Source: Bacteroidota bacterium
Lineage (GTDB): Bacteria; Bacteroidota; Bacteroidia; Bacteroidales; CG2-30-32-10
DNA: 47,570 nt
NCBI GenBank assembly: GCA_013377115.1
Contig: JACAAW010000009.1
Location: 1-47,570 of the forward strand
Reading direction: 5' to 3'
Position numbers and translations under genes: made by a program. The stretch's first letter is position 1. The number at the start of each line of letters is the position of its first letter. Under the pieces are notes generated by a model. That model was given only the letters and a program-made list of their open reading frames with translations. It ran no database searches and was not told where the DNA came from. Shown here one piece after another: positions 18,279-25,632 of the stretch.

Positions 18279-18659
18279 ATGAGTATTACTAAAGTAAAAC
18301 ATGCAGTAGCAGAAATTGATGGTGTTCGTTGCAAAATTATTGAAACTGGGATTGACGAAAGTCGTTGCAATTTCATGAAAGGTCTGCTTGAAGTAAATAA
18401 ATTTGAAGTGAAAGTTAAGGCTGAAGAAAAGAAAGAGGAAAACGCTCCAACAACTTTTACTATTGGCGTTACAGATTTAGTTTTTAATCCTGTAATTGCT
18501 ATTTATGAGAAAAAATTACGCACTAAAGAAGGCCATTTTGTTACTCCAGCATATTGGAATAACCAAGAGGTTGTTGAAGGATTAAGTTATTGGGAATACA
18601 GAGAAAAAGCTCATCTAACCGATAAACTTTTGTTCCCTTGGTCATTTAGAAGTGTTTAA
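18279..18659 (+). CDS. Unknown protein at the end of the nuo operon
   Basis: I do not recognise this 126-residue protein. It starts 23 bp after nuoN and is followed by a terminator, so it is very likely co-transcribed with nuo. It is soluble, with no signal peptide or membrane segment. Visible parts are an N-terminal region with two cysteines ('GVRCKIIETGIDESRC', about 16-31), a Lys/Glu-rich linker around residues 45-57, and a C-terminal region rich in aromatic residues ('HFVTPAYWNNQ', 'LSYWEYREKA', 'LLFPWSFRSV'). Two cysteines alone do not support a cluster. It could be an accessory or assembly factor for the NuoEFG-less complex I, but that is inference from position only. Confidence 0.75.
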   Translation: MSITKVKHAVAEIDGVRCKIIETGIDESRCNFMKGLLEVNKFEVKVKAEEKKEENAPTTFTIGVTDLVFNPVIAIYEKKLRTKEGHFVTPAYWNNQEVVEGLSYWEYREKAHLTDKLLFPWSFRSV

Positions 18660-18674
18660 ACGCATAATAAAATA

Positions 18675-18710
18675 AAAAAAGAGGTTGACTTAATTGTTTA
18701 CCTCTTTTTT
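18675..18710 (+). terminator. Terminator of the nuo operon
   Basis: An 11-bp perfect stem, 18675-18685 (AAAAAAGAGGT) with 18700-18710 (ACCTCTTTTTT), with a 14-nt loop and ending in a T-run. It lies 15 bp after the stop of the last gene. Confidence 0.8.
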
Positions 18711-18822
18711 GTTTTAGGAACGTAGTATTATGAAATTTTAATAGGTTTTTGTTTATAAACAATATTCTTGTTTTTGTAATCAATGATTATTTCATTTTCC
18801 TAGTTGCCATGAGAGAATGCAT

Positions 18823-18850
18823 AAAAAAAAGCTGTCGTCTGACAGCTTTT
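18823..18850 (-). terminator. Terminator of rny
   Basis: A perfect 10-bp hairpin, 18827-18836 with 18841-18850, and a 4-nt loop. Read on the minus strand it is followed by a run of U (the A-run at 18823-18830). It lies directly after the rny stop codon. Confidence 0.85.
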
Positions 18851-18854
18851 AAAT

Positions 18855-20399
18855 TTATTTTGCAAAACTAACAGCTCGAGTTTCTCGAATTACAGTAATC
18901 TTCACCTGACCAGGATAAGTCATTTCGGTTTGGATTTTTCTAGATAATTCAAATGCCAATTCATTAGCTTCAGCATCAGTAACTTTTTCGCTACCAACAA
19001 TTACACGTAATTCTCTTCCTGCTTGAATAGCGTATGTTTTAACAACGCCAGGATAAGAAAGTGCAATATCCTCAAGATCATTTAATCGTTTGATATAAGA
19101 AGCCACAACCTCACGACGTGCGCCTGGTCTTGCTCCTGATATTGCATCGCAAGCTTGAACTATTGGAGAAATTAAACTATTCATTTCGGTTTCATCGTGG
19201 TGAGCTCCGATAGCATTACAAATTTCTGGATGTTCTTTATATTTTTCAGCTAATTGCATTCCAAGTAATGCATGTGGCAAATCTGGTTCAGTATCCGGAA
19301 CTTTTCCAATATCATGCAATAAACCTGCTCTTTTTGCAATTTTTGGATTTAAACCAAGTTCAGAAGCCATTGTTGCAGCTAAATTTGCAACTTCTTTAGA
19401 ATGTTGCAATAAATTTTGTCCGTAAGAAGAACGATATTTCATTTTTCCAATCATGCGAACTAATTCGTGGTGCATTCCTTGGAATCCCATATCTATAACG
19501 GTTCTTTTACCAATCTCAATAATTTCCTGTTCTATTTGTTTTTTAGTTTTTGCAACAACTTCTTCGATTCTTGCAGGGTGGATTCTACCGTCAGTCACTA
19601 ATTTATGCAAAGATAATCTTGCTATTTCTCTTCTGACAGGATCAAATCCGGAAAGAATTATTGCTTCAGGAGTATCATCAACAATAATTTCAATACCAGT
19701 TGCAGCTTCAAGAGCTCTAATATTTCTACCTTCTCTACCAATAATTCTACCTTTCATTTCGTCGTTTTCTATGTTGAAAACTGAAACAGAATTTTCGATG
19801 GCATGCTCAGTGGCAGTACGTTGAATGCTTTCAATAACGATTTTTTTCGCCTCCATATTGGCGGTTTGTTTTGCTTCTTCAACAATATCTCTAATACGGG
19901 ATAAAGCTTCTGATTTTGCTTCAACAGTTAGTTTTTCAACGAGTTGTTCTTTTGCTTCGTGGGCAGATAATCCTGAAATCGTTTCTAATTGTTCAAGATG
20001 TTGCTTGTGAGATTTATCAACTTCTATTTGTTTTTTGTTGACGATTTCAAGCTGAGCATTCAAGGTTTCCCTGATTGCATTGTTTTCTTTTTGATTTCTA
20101 TTTACTTCTTCTAATTTTTGATTGAGTGAAGTTTCTTTTTGTTTAGCGCGGTTTTCGCTAGCAAGAATGAGATTGTTTTTTTCAGAGATTACTTTTTCAT
20201 GTTCAGATTTAAGTTGCAAGAATTTTTCTTTTGCTTGCAAAATTCGTTCTTTCTTAATTACTTCCGCTTCTGATTCTGCTTCTTTGATTAAATGTTCACT
20301 TTTCTTTACAATTGTTTTCTTCATTAAAGTACTCGCAATTAATCCTCCTACAATCAATGCAACTATTGCTACAATAATAAGTATTACTATACTATCCAT
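18855..20399 (-). CDS. rny: Ribonuclease Y
   Basis: RNase Y is a membrane-anchored endoribonuclease that starts mRNA decay. The 514-residue protein has an N-terminal membrane helix (about 4-25), a long Lys/Glu-rich coiled coil to about residue 200, a KH RNA-binding domain ('[15 protein letters not shown]'), and an HD phosphohydrolase domain with 'LLHDIGK' and 'GAHHDE'. Order and length match the family. It is on the minus strand downstream of zapA and the probable 6S RNA, an arrangement I associate with Bacteroidota. Confidence 0.95.
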   Translation of the reverse strand: MDSIVILIIVAIVALIVGGLIASTLMKKTIVKKSEHLIKEAESEAEVIKKERILQAKEKFLQLKSEHEKVISEKNNLILASENRAKQKETSLNQKLEEVNRNQKENNAIRETLNAQLEIVNKKQIEVDKSHKQHLEQLETISGLSAHEAKEQLVEKLTVEAKSEALSRIRDIVEEAKQTANMEAKKIVIESIQRTATEHAIENSVSVFNIENDEMKGRIIGREGRNIRALEAATGIEIIVDDTPEAIILSGFDPVRREIARLSLHKLVTDGRIHPARIEEVVAKTKKQIEQEIIEIGKRTVIDMGFQGMHHELVRMIGKMKYRSSYGQNLLQHSKEVANLAATMASELGLNPKIAKRAGLLHDIGKVPDTEPDLPHALLGMQLAEKYKEHPEICNAIGAHHDETEMNSLISPIVQACDAISGARPGARREVVASYIKRLNDLEDIALSYPGVVKTYAIQAGRELRVIVGSEKVTDAEANELAFELSRKIQTEMTYPGQVKITVIRETRAVSFAK

Positions 20400-20484
20400 T
20401 TTCTTAATTATTAAATTGTCAGTTCCAAATAATTAATTATTCAAATTCCTGACAAAGGTGTTTATATATGTGGTTTATTTTAAA

Positions 20485-20690
20485 ATAAAAAACCCGCAAT
20501 TAATTCTAATAAAGGTTTTAATAAACCCCAATTATACATTTTTAGAGCTGCCAAATAATTCGAACGTCCACTGTCATATAAATATGAACCACTAGGGTTG
20601 AGGCCTGTTCTACAAACTTAAAGCTTGACTCTAATTTTTTAAGTGTTGAGTTTAAAAAACGTGTTTGAACTAACGCGGGTAATTGAAAAA
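20485..20690 (-). ncRNA. ssrS: Probable 6S RNA
   Basis: The ~320-bp gap between zapA and rny contains a sequence that folds into one long rod on the minus strand. The closing stem pairs 20675-20680 with 20492-20497 (six Watson-Crick pairs) and, after one bulged base, 20667-20674 with 20499-20506 (eight pairs including two G-U). The apical hairpin is around 20572-20590. The 3' arm ends in a U-run (20487-20492 on the plus strand is A6), like an intrinsic terminator. 6S RNA inhibits RNA polymerase by mimicking an open promoter; the position beside zapA is a known location in many bacteria. The ends are approximate, and the central bubble was not modelled in detail. Confidence 0.68.
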
Positions 20691-20703
20691 TGCTTTCGCA
20701 TTT
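20686..20703 (-). terminator. Small GAAA-loop hairpin after zapA
   Basis: On the minus strand AAATGC-GAAA-GCATTT forms a 6-bp stem with a GNRA-type tetraloop, followed by U residues. It lies between the zapA stop and the 6S RNA closing stem, so it may end the zapA transcript or mark the 5' end of the 6S precursor. Confidence 0.4.
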
Positions 20704-20720
20704 ATATTTTCAAAGAACGA

Positions 20721-21011
20721 TCAATCTTTTTCCAGATAACTATTCAATATTTCATCAATTTCTACCAATCTTTCAATGACTTGGTTGTCAACAGTTTTCT
20801 TATCTTCTAGGTTTGTTAAACCTGTTGCTAATTGTAATGCAACCATGGATAATAAATCCTGTTTGTCTTTATATGCATAATGTGATGCATATTCCTTTAT
20901 CTTTTCATTTACCAATTTGGCAGCTTTTCTTACTTTTTCTTCTTCTGCGGTATCGATATTCAACCTGTATGGCCTGTCTGCTATATATACCGTAATTAGA
21001 AGTTCTCCCAT
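20721..21011 (-). CDS. zapA: Cell division protein ZapA
   Basis: ZapA binds and bundles FtsZ at the division ring. The 96-residue protein has the typical start 'ELLITVYIADRPYRLNIDTAEEEKVRKAAKLVN' region (read from the first ~38 residues) and a C-terminal coiled coil. Length is normal. It follows a small coiled-coil gene by 13 bp on the minus strand, and a probable 6S RNA comes next. Confidence 0.88.
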   Translation of the reverse strand: MGELLITVYIADRPYRLNIDTAEEEKVRKAAKLVNEKIKEYASHYAYKDKQDLLSMVALQLATGLTNLEDKKTVDNQVIERLVEIDEILNSYLEKD

Positions 21012-21024
21012 TGGAGTATTTGTT

Positions 21025-21312
21025 TTATCTGTTTAAAAGAGCAATACACTTATCAATTTCCCGTACAATTTCATTTATCTTCAATTTGGCATCTGTAATG
21101 CCATCTCCCTTTTCTATTGCTTTTGTTATTTTTATTGTTTTAATTTTTTGTTCGAATTCAGAGATTTTTGTGCTACTTTCTTCAAGTGTTTTTTTAAGTT
21201 CGTAATTTTCTTTCTTAATAATTGAATTTTCTCTCTCAATTTTTCTTTGCAAATCTAACAATTTTTTTACTTTATATTCAAGTCCAGTAACAATTATGGA
21301 TAAATCATTCAT
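21025..21312 (-). CDS. Small coiled-coil protein upstream of zapA
   Basis: The 95-residue protein is almost entirely a predicted coiled coil: a charged heptad-like stretch from about residue 10 to 65 is followed by a short C-terminal helix. It has no signal peptide. Its position as the first gene of the zapA transcript suggests a role in cell division, comparable to ZapB in other phyla, but this is inferred from context and composition only. The shared 13-bp spacing to zapA implies co-translation. Confidence 0.72.
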   Translation of the reverse strand: MNDLSIIVTGLEYKVKKLLDLQRKIERENSIIKKENYELKKTLEESSTKISEFEQKIKTIKITKAIEKGDGITDAKLKINEIVREIDKCIALLNR

Positions 21313-21344
21313 AAAAAAATTGCAACAATTTCAAATATTAACAA

Positions 21345-21352
21345 CAAAGATA
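21345..21352 (-). promoter_or_regulatory. -7 element of the zapA transcript
   Basis: On the minus strand the sequence is TATCTTTG, an exact TAnnTTTG match, 33 bp upstream of the coiled-coil gene. I see no clear TTTG -33 box at the usual distance. Confidence 0.5.
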
Positions 21353-21564
21353 ACAACTTTTTTTGGTTAAAGTGTTTTTTAGTTCCTTTTTCTTCACTAA
21401 ATATTAAAACTTTTAAACAGATTATTTTTGTTTGTTTCAAAGAACGTTGTTAATCCAAAATTGCAGAATTTTTTGATTGATTGCATCAGCGATTTTACGT
21501 GTTTCTTTTAGGTATTTTAGCTTCTTTTTCTATTTTTTATTATCTTAGCTTGAAATTGTTTTTT

Positions 21565-22848
21565 ATGACAGAAGAATTTTTGCATTATATATGGAAGCAT
21601 GGGTTATTTGACCACGATAATTTAATGACTTCAAATGGCAAATTGTTGAAGATTATTAATTTAGGTTGGTTGAATACTGATTCTGGACCTGATTTTTTTA
21701 ATGCAAAGATTCTAATTGAAGATACAATTTGGGCTGGGAATATTGAAATTCATGTAAATTCTTCTGATTGGAAGAAACATAATCATTCTGGGGATAAAAC
21801 TTATGATAATGTTATTTTGCATGTTGTTTTAAATTCTGATGATAAAATTTTTCGAAAAAATGGTGAGATAATTCCTGAAATATCATTAAAAAATCGTTTT
21901 AGGGGACATTTGTTTAATAAATATCGGAATTTTATTGAGAATCAATTATGGGTGCCATGCGAAAATATTGTGAGTGAAGTTGATTACATTGTTATTGAGT
22001 CATGGCTTGAGCGGATGCTTTTTGAAAAATTGGAAAAAATGACTAGTGTTATTAAAGCACTGTTGGAGAAAAACAAATATGATTGGAATGCTGCTTTTTA
22101 TCTTATACTTGCTAGAAACTTTGGTTTTAAATTAAACTCGGATGCTTTTGAAAATCTTGCCAATTCACTCCCAATTTCAATATTAATGAAGCATCTGGAT
22201 AATCCATTTCAAGTAGAAGCTTTATTATTTGGACAATCCGGTTTGATTGGTGAAACTTTTGGTGATCAATATCCAAAAGAATTATATGAAGAATACAAAT
22301 TTCTAAAGCACAAATATTCTTTAAATCCAATTGAGAGCCATTTATGGAAGTTTATGAGGTTACGGCCTACTGGTTTTCCTACAATACGGATATCTCAATT
22401 TGGTAAATTGATAATTAAATCTCCAAATCTTTTCTCAACGATTATTGAAATTAATGACATCAATAAGGTATTGTCATTATTTGCCGTAGCAGCCTCCGAA
22501 TATTGGAATAGGCATTTTGTTTTTGATAAAGAAACGATGGATTCAAAGGAAAAGTATTTGGGAATTCATTCAATTAATCTTTTGTTGATTAATACTGTGG
22601 TGCCATTTATTTTTACTTATGGTGATGTTAACAATCAGCAATGGCTTAAAGATAGAGCTGTTTCTTTTTTGCTCAAAATTGATGCGGAAGAAAATGCCAT
22701 TTTAAGAAAATGGGAAAAAGCAGGATTAAAAGCTGAAAGTGCATTTCATTCACAAGCATTAATAGAATTGAAGAACTGCTACTGTGATAGTAAAAAATGC
22801 TTGAATTGTGGAATCGGAAATTTTTTGCTTAATAGAAATTTAAAATGA
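21565..22848 (+). CDS. DUF2851 family protein
   Basis: This protein belongs to a family of unknown function common in Bacteroidota. The ATG at 21565 gives 427 residues starting MTEEFLHYIW, the family N-terminus; an upstream extension to 21481 would add a hydrophobic, non-conserved tail and is rejected. Recognisable stretches are 'GWLNTDSGPDFFNAKI', 'WAGNIEIHVNSSDW', 'VILHVV' and 'RLRPTGFPTIRI'. The early 'D-x-GPDF...G-x-IEIH' pattern is nuclease-like in spacing, but I do not claim an activity. The C-terminus has four cysteines (C405, C407, C412, C415), a possible metal site. Its 3' end overlaps the convergent response-regulator gene by nine bases. Confidence 0.85.
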   Translation: MTEEFLHYIWKHGLFDHDNLMTSNGKLLKIINLGWLNTDSGPDFFNAKILIEDTIWAGNIEIHVNSSDWKKHNHSGDKTYDNVILHVVLNSDDKIFRKNGEIIPEISLKNRFRGHLFNKYRNFIENQLWVPCENIVSEVDYIVIESWLERMLFEKLEKMTSVIKALLEKNKYDWNAAFYLILARNFGFKLNSDAFENLANSLPISILMKHLDNPFQVEALLFGQSGLIGETFGDQYPKELYEEYKFLKHKYSLNPIESHLWKFMRLRPTGFPTIRISQFGKLIIKSPNLFSTIIEINDINKVLSLFAVAASEYWNRHFVFDKETMDSKEKYLGIHSINLLLINTVVPFIFTYGDVNNQQWLKDRAVSFLLKIDAEENAILRKWEKAGLKAESAFHSQALIELKNCYCDSKKCLNCGIGNFLLNRNLK

Positions 22849-23250
22849 CAGAAAAGAAGGATAGACTTTGTATTTGCAAATTGGATTTTCTTTCTTTTTT
22901 TCTTTCAGCTTTTCAATTGAGTTTGTAATTTTTTTAATGCTAATTGGCTTTTCAATAAAATCTATAGGATGGAAAGTCTTTGATTTTTCTTTCAATTCAG
23001 TCTGTGAACTAACAAAAATAACTTCAAATTCTCTAATTGGAAATCTTTCAAGTAAATCAAATCCAGAACCCCTAGGCATATTAATGTCTAGGAAAATGAA
23101 ATCAGGGTTTAAGCTAGATATTAATTCCTTGGCTTTTTCAATAGTGTTTGAAAATCCAATGATTTTTACTTCAGGACAATTTTGTAGTACAATAAGTTCA
23201 ATCGCTTTGATGGCTTCAAATTCGTCATCGATTATTATTGCTTTATACAT
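22840..23250 (-). CDS. Receiver-only response regulator (LytTR-type receiver, no output domain)
   Basis: The 136-residue protein is a CheY-like receiver. Acidic pocket D8-D9, phospho-acceptor D55 ('FLDINMP'), S81/S82 and the conserved K101 ('EKP') are all present, so it should be phosphorylatable. The sequence is most like receivers of LytR/AlgR-type regulators, which usually continue into a LytTR DNA-binding domain. Here it stops after a Lys-rich helix (114-121) and a short tail. No histidine kinase is adjacent. It overlaps the end of the DUF2851 gene by nine bases. It could be a real single-domain regulator or a gene that lost its output domain. Confidence 0.82.
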   Translation of the reverse strand: MYKAIIIDDEFEAIKAIELIVLQNCPEVKIIGFSNTIEKAKELISSLNPDFIFLDINMPRGSGFDLLERFPIREFEVIFVSSQTELKEKSKTFHPIDFIEKPISIKKITNSIEKLKEKKKENPICKYKVYPSFLSF

Positions 23251-23375
23251 GACTTGATAGAGTTAAATTAAAATCATAGATTTCTTTTTTTTGTTGTTCT
23301 AATTTTGTTATTTTTATAAAAAAATATTGAAATTTATTATATCGATTTAGGTGCACTTAAATATACTATTTTTTT

Positions 23376-23383
23376 TACCTTTG
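23376..23383 (+). promoter_or_regulatory. -7 element upstream of the K+ channel gene
   Basis: TACCTTTG is an exact TAnnTTTG match 88 bp before the channel start, within the 221-bp gap between divergent genes. No good -33 TTTG was found at the usual spacing. Confidence 0.45.
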
Positions 23384-23471
23384 TGTCAAGTCTTTTCTGA
23401 TTTTTTTTTATAAATGTGCGTATTTTGTAGTGTTTAATATTATTAATCAATAAATTATAAAGTTAAAAGTT

Positions 23472-24494
23472 TTGAAATTCATTACTAAACGAAATCGGGT
23501 ATTTTTATCTTTGCTTTTGTTAACTTCAGTGTTAATGTTTGGTGTTTTTGGTTACATTATCATAGAAGGTTATGATTTTCTGGATGCACTTTATATGACT
23601 ATTATTACAGTCGCAACGGTTGGTTTTGATGAGGTTCATGATTTGTCTCCAAATGGAAAAATCTTTACAATTTTTTTAATAATTAGTAGTATGGGAACCT
23701 TTGCTTATTCATTAAGTGTGATTACTGTGCATTTTGTGGAAGGCGAGTTGAGTAATTTTATTTTAGGTTATAAGTCAAAATTTCAAAGAAAAAAAATGAA
23801 AAATCACATTATTGTATGCGGATATGGTCGAAATGGGCGACAAGCTGTAAAAGAGTTAAGGGCTCACAAAAAGGCTTTTTTAATTATTGAAGAAAAGAAA
23901 GAATCGTTTCTTGATGAACCTGATAAAACTGTTTTTGTTGAGGGTGATGCTACAAATGACGAAATATTGATTTTGGCTGGAGTTGAAAATGCTAGGGCAA
24001 TTATTACAACTTTTCCAAACGATGCGGATAATTTATATGTTGTTTTAACAGCTCGATCACTAAATCCAAATTTGCTAATCATCAGTAGGGCATCAAATGA
24101 CAGTTCTGAAAAGAAGTTAAAAGTTGCGGGCGCCAATAGTGTTGTTATGCCTGATAAAGTTGGTGGTTCGCATATGGCTACTTTAGTTTTGAAGCCCGAT
24201 GTTGTTTCTTTTTTGGATTTAATTTCTTTTCAAGGAAATAGCCAAGCGAATTTAGAAGAAATTATGTGTAGCAATTTGCCAGAATCATTCCGGAATAAAA
24301 CAATTGATGAAATTGGGATTAGATCTAATTCTGGAGTAAATATTGTTGGCTATAAAACTCCAGAAGGCGAGTTTATTATTAATCCATCAGCGGGAACAAA
24401 ATTAATTAAAGACTCAAAACTTTTTGTTCTTGGAACAAGCCAACAAATATTGAAAATGAAAGAAATTATTAAATCTGGCGGTCCTGCATTGTAA
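23472..24494 (+). CDS. Potassium channel with RCK/TrkA-N domain
   Basis: The 340-residue protein has two membrane helices (about 12-30 and 63-88) flanking a pore loop, then an RCK domain. This has a Rossmann start 'HIIVCGYGRNG' (112-122), 'EGDATNDEIL' and a C-terminal RCK_C region around 255-330. It is a two-TM ligand-gated K+ channel layout like MthK. The selectivity filter reads T49-V-G-F-D-E54 instead of TVGYGD: Tyr to Phe and the second Gly to Asp. Initiation is at a TTG; no in-frame ATG occurs before residue 22, which would cut into the first helix. A small lipoprotein gene follows after 15 bp. Confidence 0.85.
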   Translation: MKFITKRNRVFLSLLLLTSVLMFGVFGYIIIEGYDFLDALYMTIITVATVGFDEVHDLSPNGKIFTIFLIISSMGTFAYSLSVITVHFVEGELSNFILGYKSKFQRKKMKNHIIVCGYGRNGRQAVKELRAHKKAFLIIEEKKESFLDEPDKTVFVEGDATNDEILILAGVENARAIITTFPNDADNLYVVLTARSLNPNLLIISRASNDSSEKKLKVAGANSVVMPDKVGGSHMATLVLKPDVVSFLDLISFQGNSQANLEEIMCSNLPESFRNKTIDEIGIRSNSGVNIVGYKTPEGEFIINPSAGTKLIKDSKLFVLGTSQQILKMKEIIKSGGPAL

Positions 24495-24509
24495 AACCAA
24501 CTTATTTTT

Positions 24510-24923
24510 ATGCTAAATAATAAATATGTCTTTCTTTTTTGTATTTTCTTATTTTTGACTTGTTGTAAAACGTCCGAGAATTCTTCGAATCCTCAATTTG
24601 AAATTTCATTTGGAAGCGGAGGTGGTTTTACCGGGAAGTATATTGTTTATAAATTGAATTCTAACGGTGATCTGAATAAAACAAGTGAAAATGAGATTTT
24701 ATTTATTAAGAAAGTTGAACCCTCCAAAATAAAACTTATTCTCGATGAAATAAAAAAGGAGAATTTGCTAGATTACAAGTTCAATGTTCCAGGGAACTTA
24801 AATAAATTCATTGAAATCAAGGTTGGCAAAGAAACAACTAAAATTTTATGGAGTAATTCAACTAAAATTCCGAAGGAATCTGTTATTTCAATTTTTGATA
24901 AATTAAACTCTTTAATTAAATAA
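24510..24923 (+). CDS. Hypothetical lipoprotein
   Basis: The 137-residue protein has a hydrophobic signal (residues 4-17) ending in two cysteines ('FLTCCKTS'), consistent with a lipoprotein signal, then a Ser/Asn-rich spacer and a small globular domain with alternating beta-like stretches. I do not recognise the family. It is 15 bp after the K+ channel gene and probably co-transcribed with it. No functional residues can be named. Confidence 0.7.
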   Translation: MLNNKYVFLFCIFLFLTCCKTSENSSNPQFEISFGSGGGFTGKYIVYKLNSNGDLNKTSENEILFIKKVEPSKIKLILDEIKKENLLDYKFNVPGNLNKFIEIKVGKETTKILWSNSTKIPKESVISIFDKLNSLIK

Positions 24924-24934
24924 TTTTCAATTCC

Positions 24935-24966
24935 TTGCATTTACTTGTTACTATTTCGTATATTTG
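24935..24966 (+). promoter_or_regulatory. Promoter of the small exported-protein gene
   Basis: TTG (24935-24937) and, after 21 nt, TATATTTG (24959-24966). The -7 element matches TAnnTTTG exactly; the -33 box is partial. It is 106 bp before the next start codon. Confidence 0.45.
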
Positions 24967-25072
24967 AGACTGAAAAAATCAAAGTTTATTTGTCTTATTT
25001 AATGAAAATGTCATTGCTTTGATTGCAAGATTTATTTTTTAGAAACTTAACGTTTAATTTAAAATTTGATTT

Positions 25073-25531
25073 ATGAAGAAATTTTTTATTCTAATTGTTT
25101 TTTTGTCAAGTGCCTGTTATGCCCAAGATGATATTTATAAAAGTTGCCTCAAAAAAACTAGTATTGCAATTTATTCTGCCCAGAAAAGCATGCTGGTTTC
25201 AAACATGAATGATCTAAATGGAAAATTTGCCAAATCAATTTTGCTTCAAAGCAATTCAATTCAATTATTTGGAAAAAATGATTTGAAGTTATCAATATGC
25301 TATGCTTTGGCTGCCAGAGAATTAGCAATAGAAATTGTTCAGGAAATAAAAAAGAATAGTAATATTGATCCTTATTATCAAATACTTCCTGAGGAAAAGC
25401 AATTGAATTCTAGTTGTTTGGAATTAAATGAAATGCTATTAAATGGTAAAAGAAATTTCCCTTATTATTCTGAAAGAGATAAAGACTTTCTTGATCCTTT
25501 GGGAATTAAAAATTATATTGAAGTTAAATGA
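25073..25531 (+). CDS. Hypothetical exported protein
   Basis: The 152-residue protein has a clear N-terminal signal peptide (MKKFFILIVFLSSACYAQ), probably cut after CYA; a lipoprotein reading at C15 is possible but the preceding residues fit poorly. The mature part is mainly helical with three or four conserved-looking cysteines and a Pro/Tyr-rich C-terminus. I do not recognise it. It has its own promoter candidate and a 101-bp gap before the large T9SS protein. Confidence 0.68.
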   Translation: MKKFFILIVFLSSACYAQDDIYKSCLKKTSIAIYSAQKSMLVSNMNDLNGKFAKSILLQSNSIQLFGKNDLKLSICYALAARELAIEIVQEIKKNSNIDPYYQILPEEKQLNSSCLELNEMLLNGKRNFPYYSERDKDFLDPLGIKNYIEVK

Positions 25532-25632
25532 TTTTGGAAATAGAACCCCAACTTTTTTGATTAATTGAAAATACGATTCATCATCTTTTGCAATACTAAT
25601 TCTTTTTAATAATAAAAACGAAAAACAGACAA

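Noticed and set aside
21481-21564. N-terminal extension of the DUF2851 protein
   Set aside because: The added 28 residues are hydrophobic and not part of the family; the ATG at 21565 gives the expected start.
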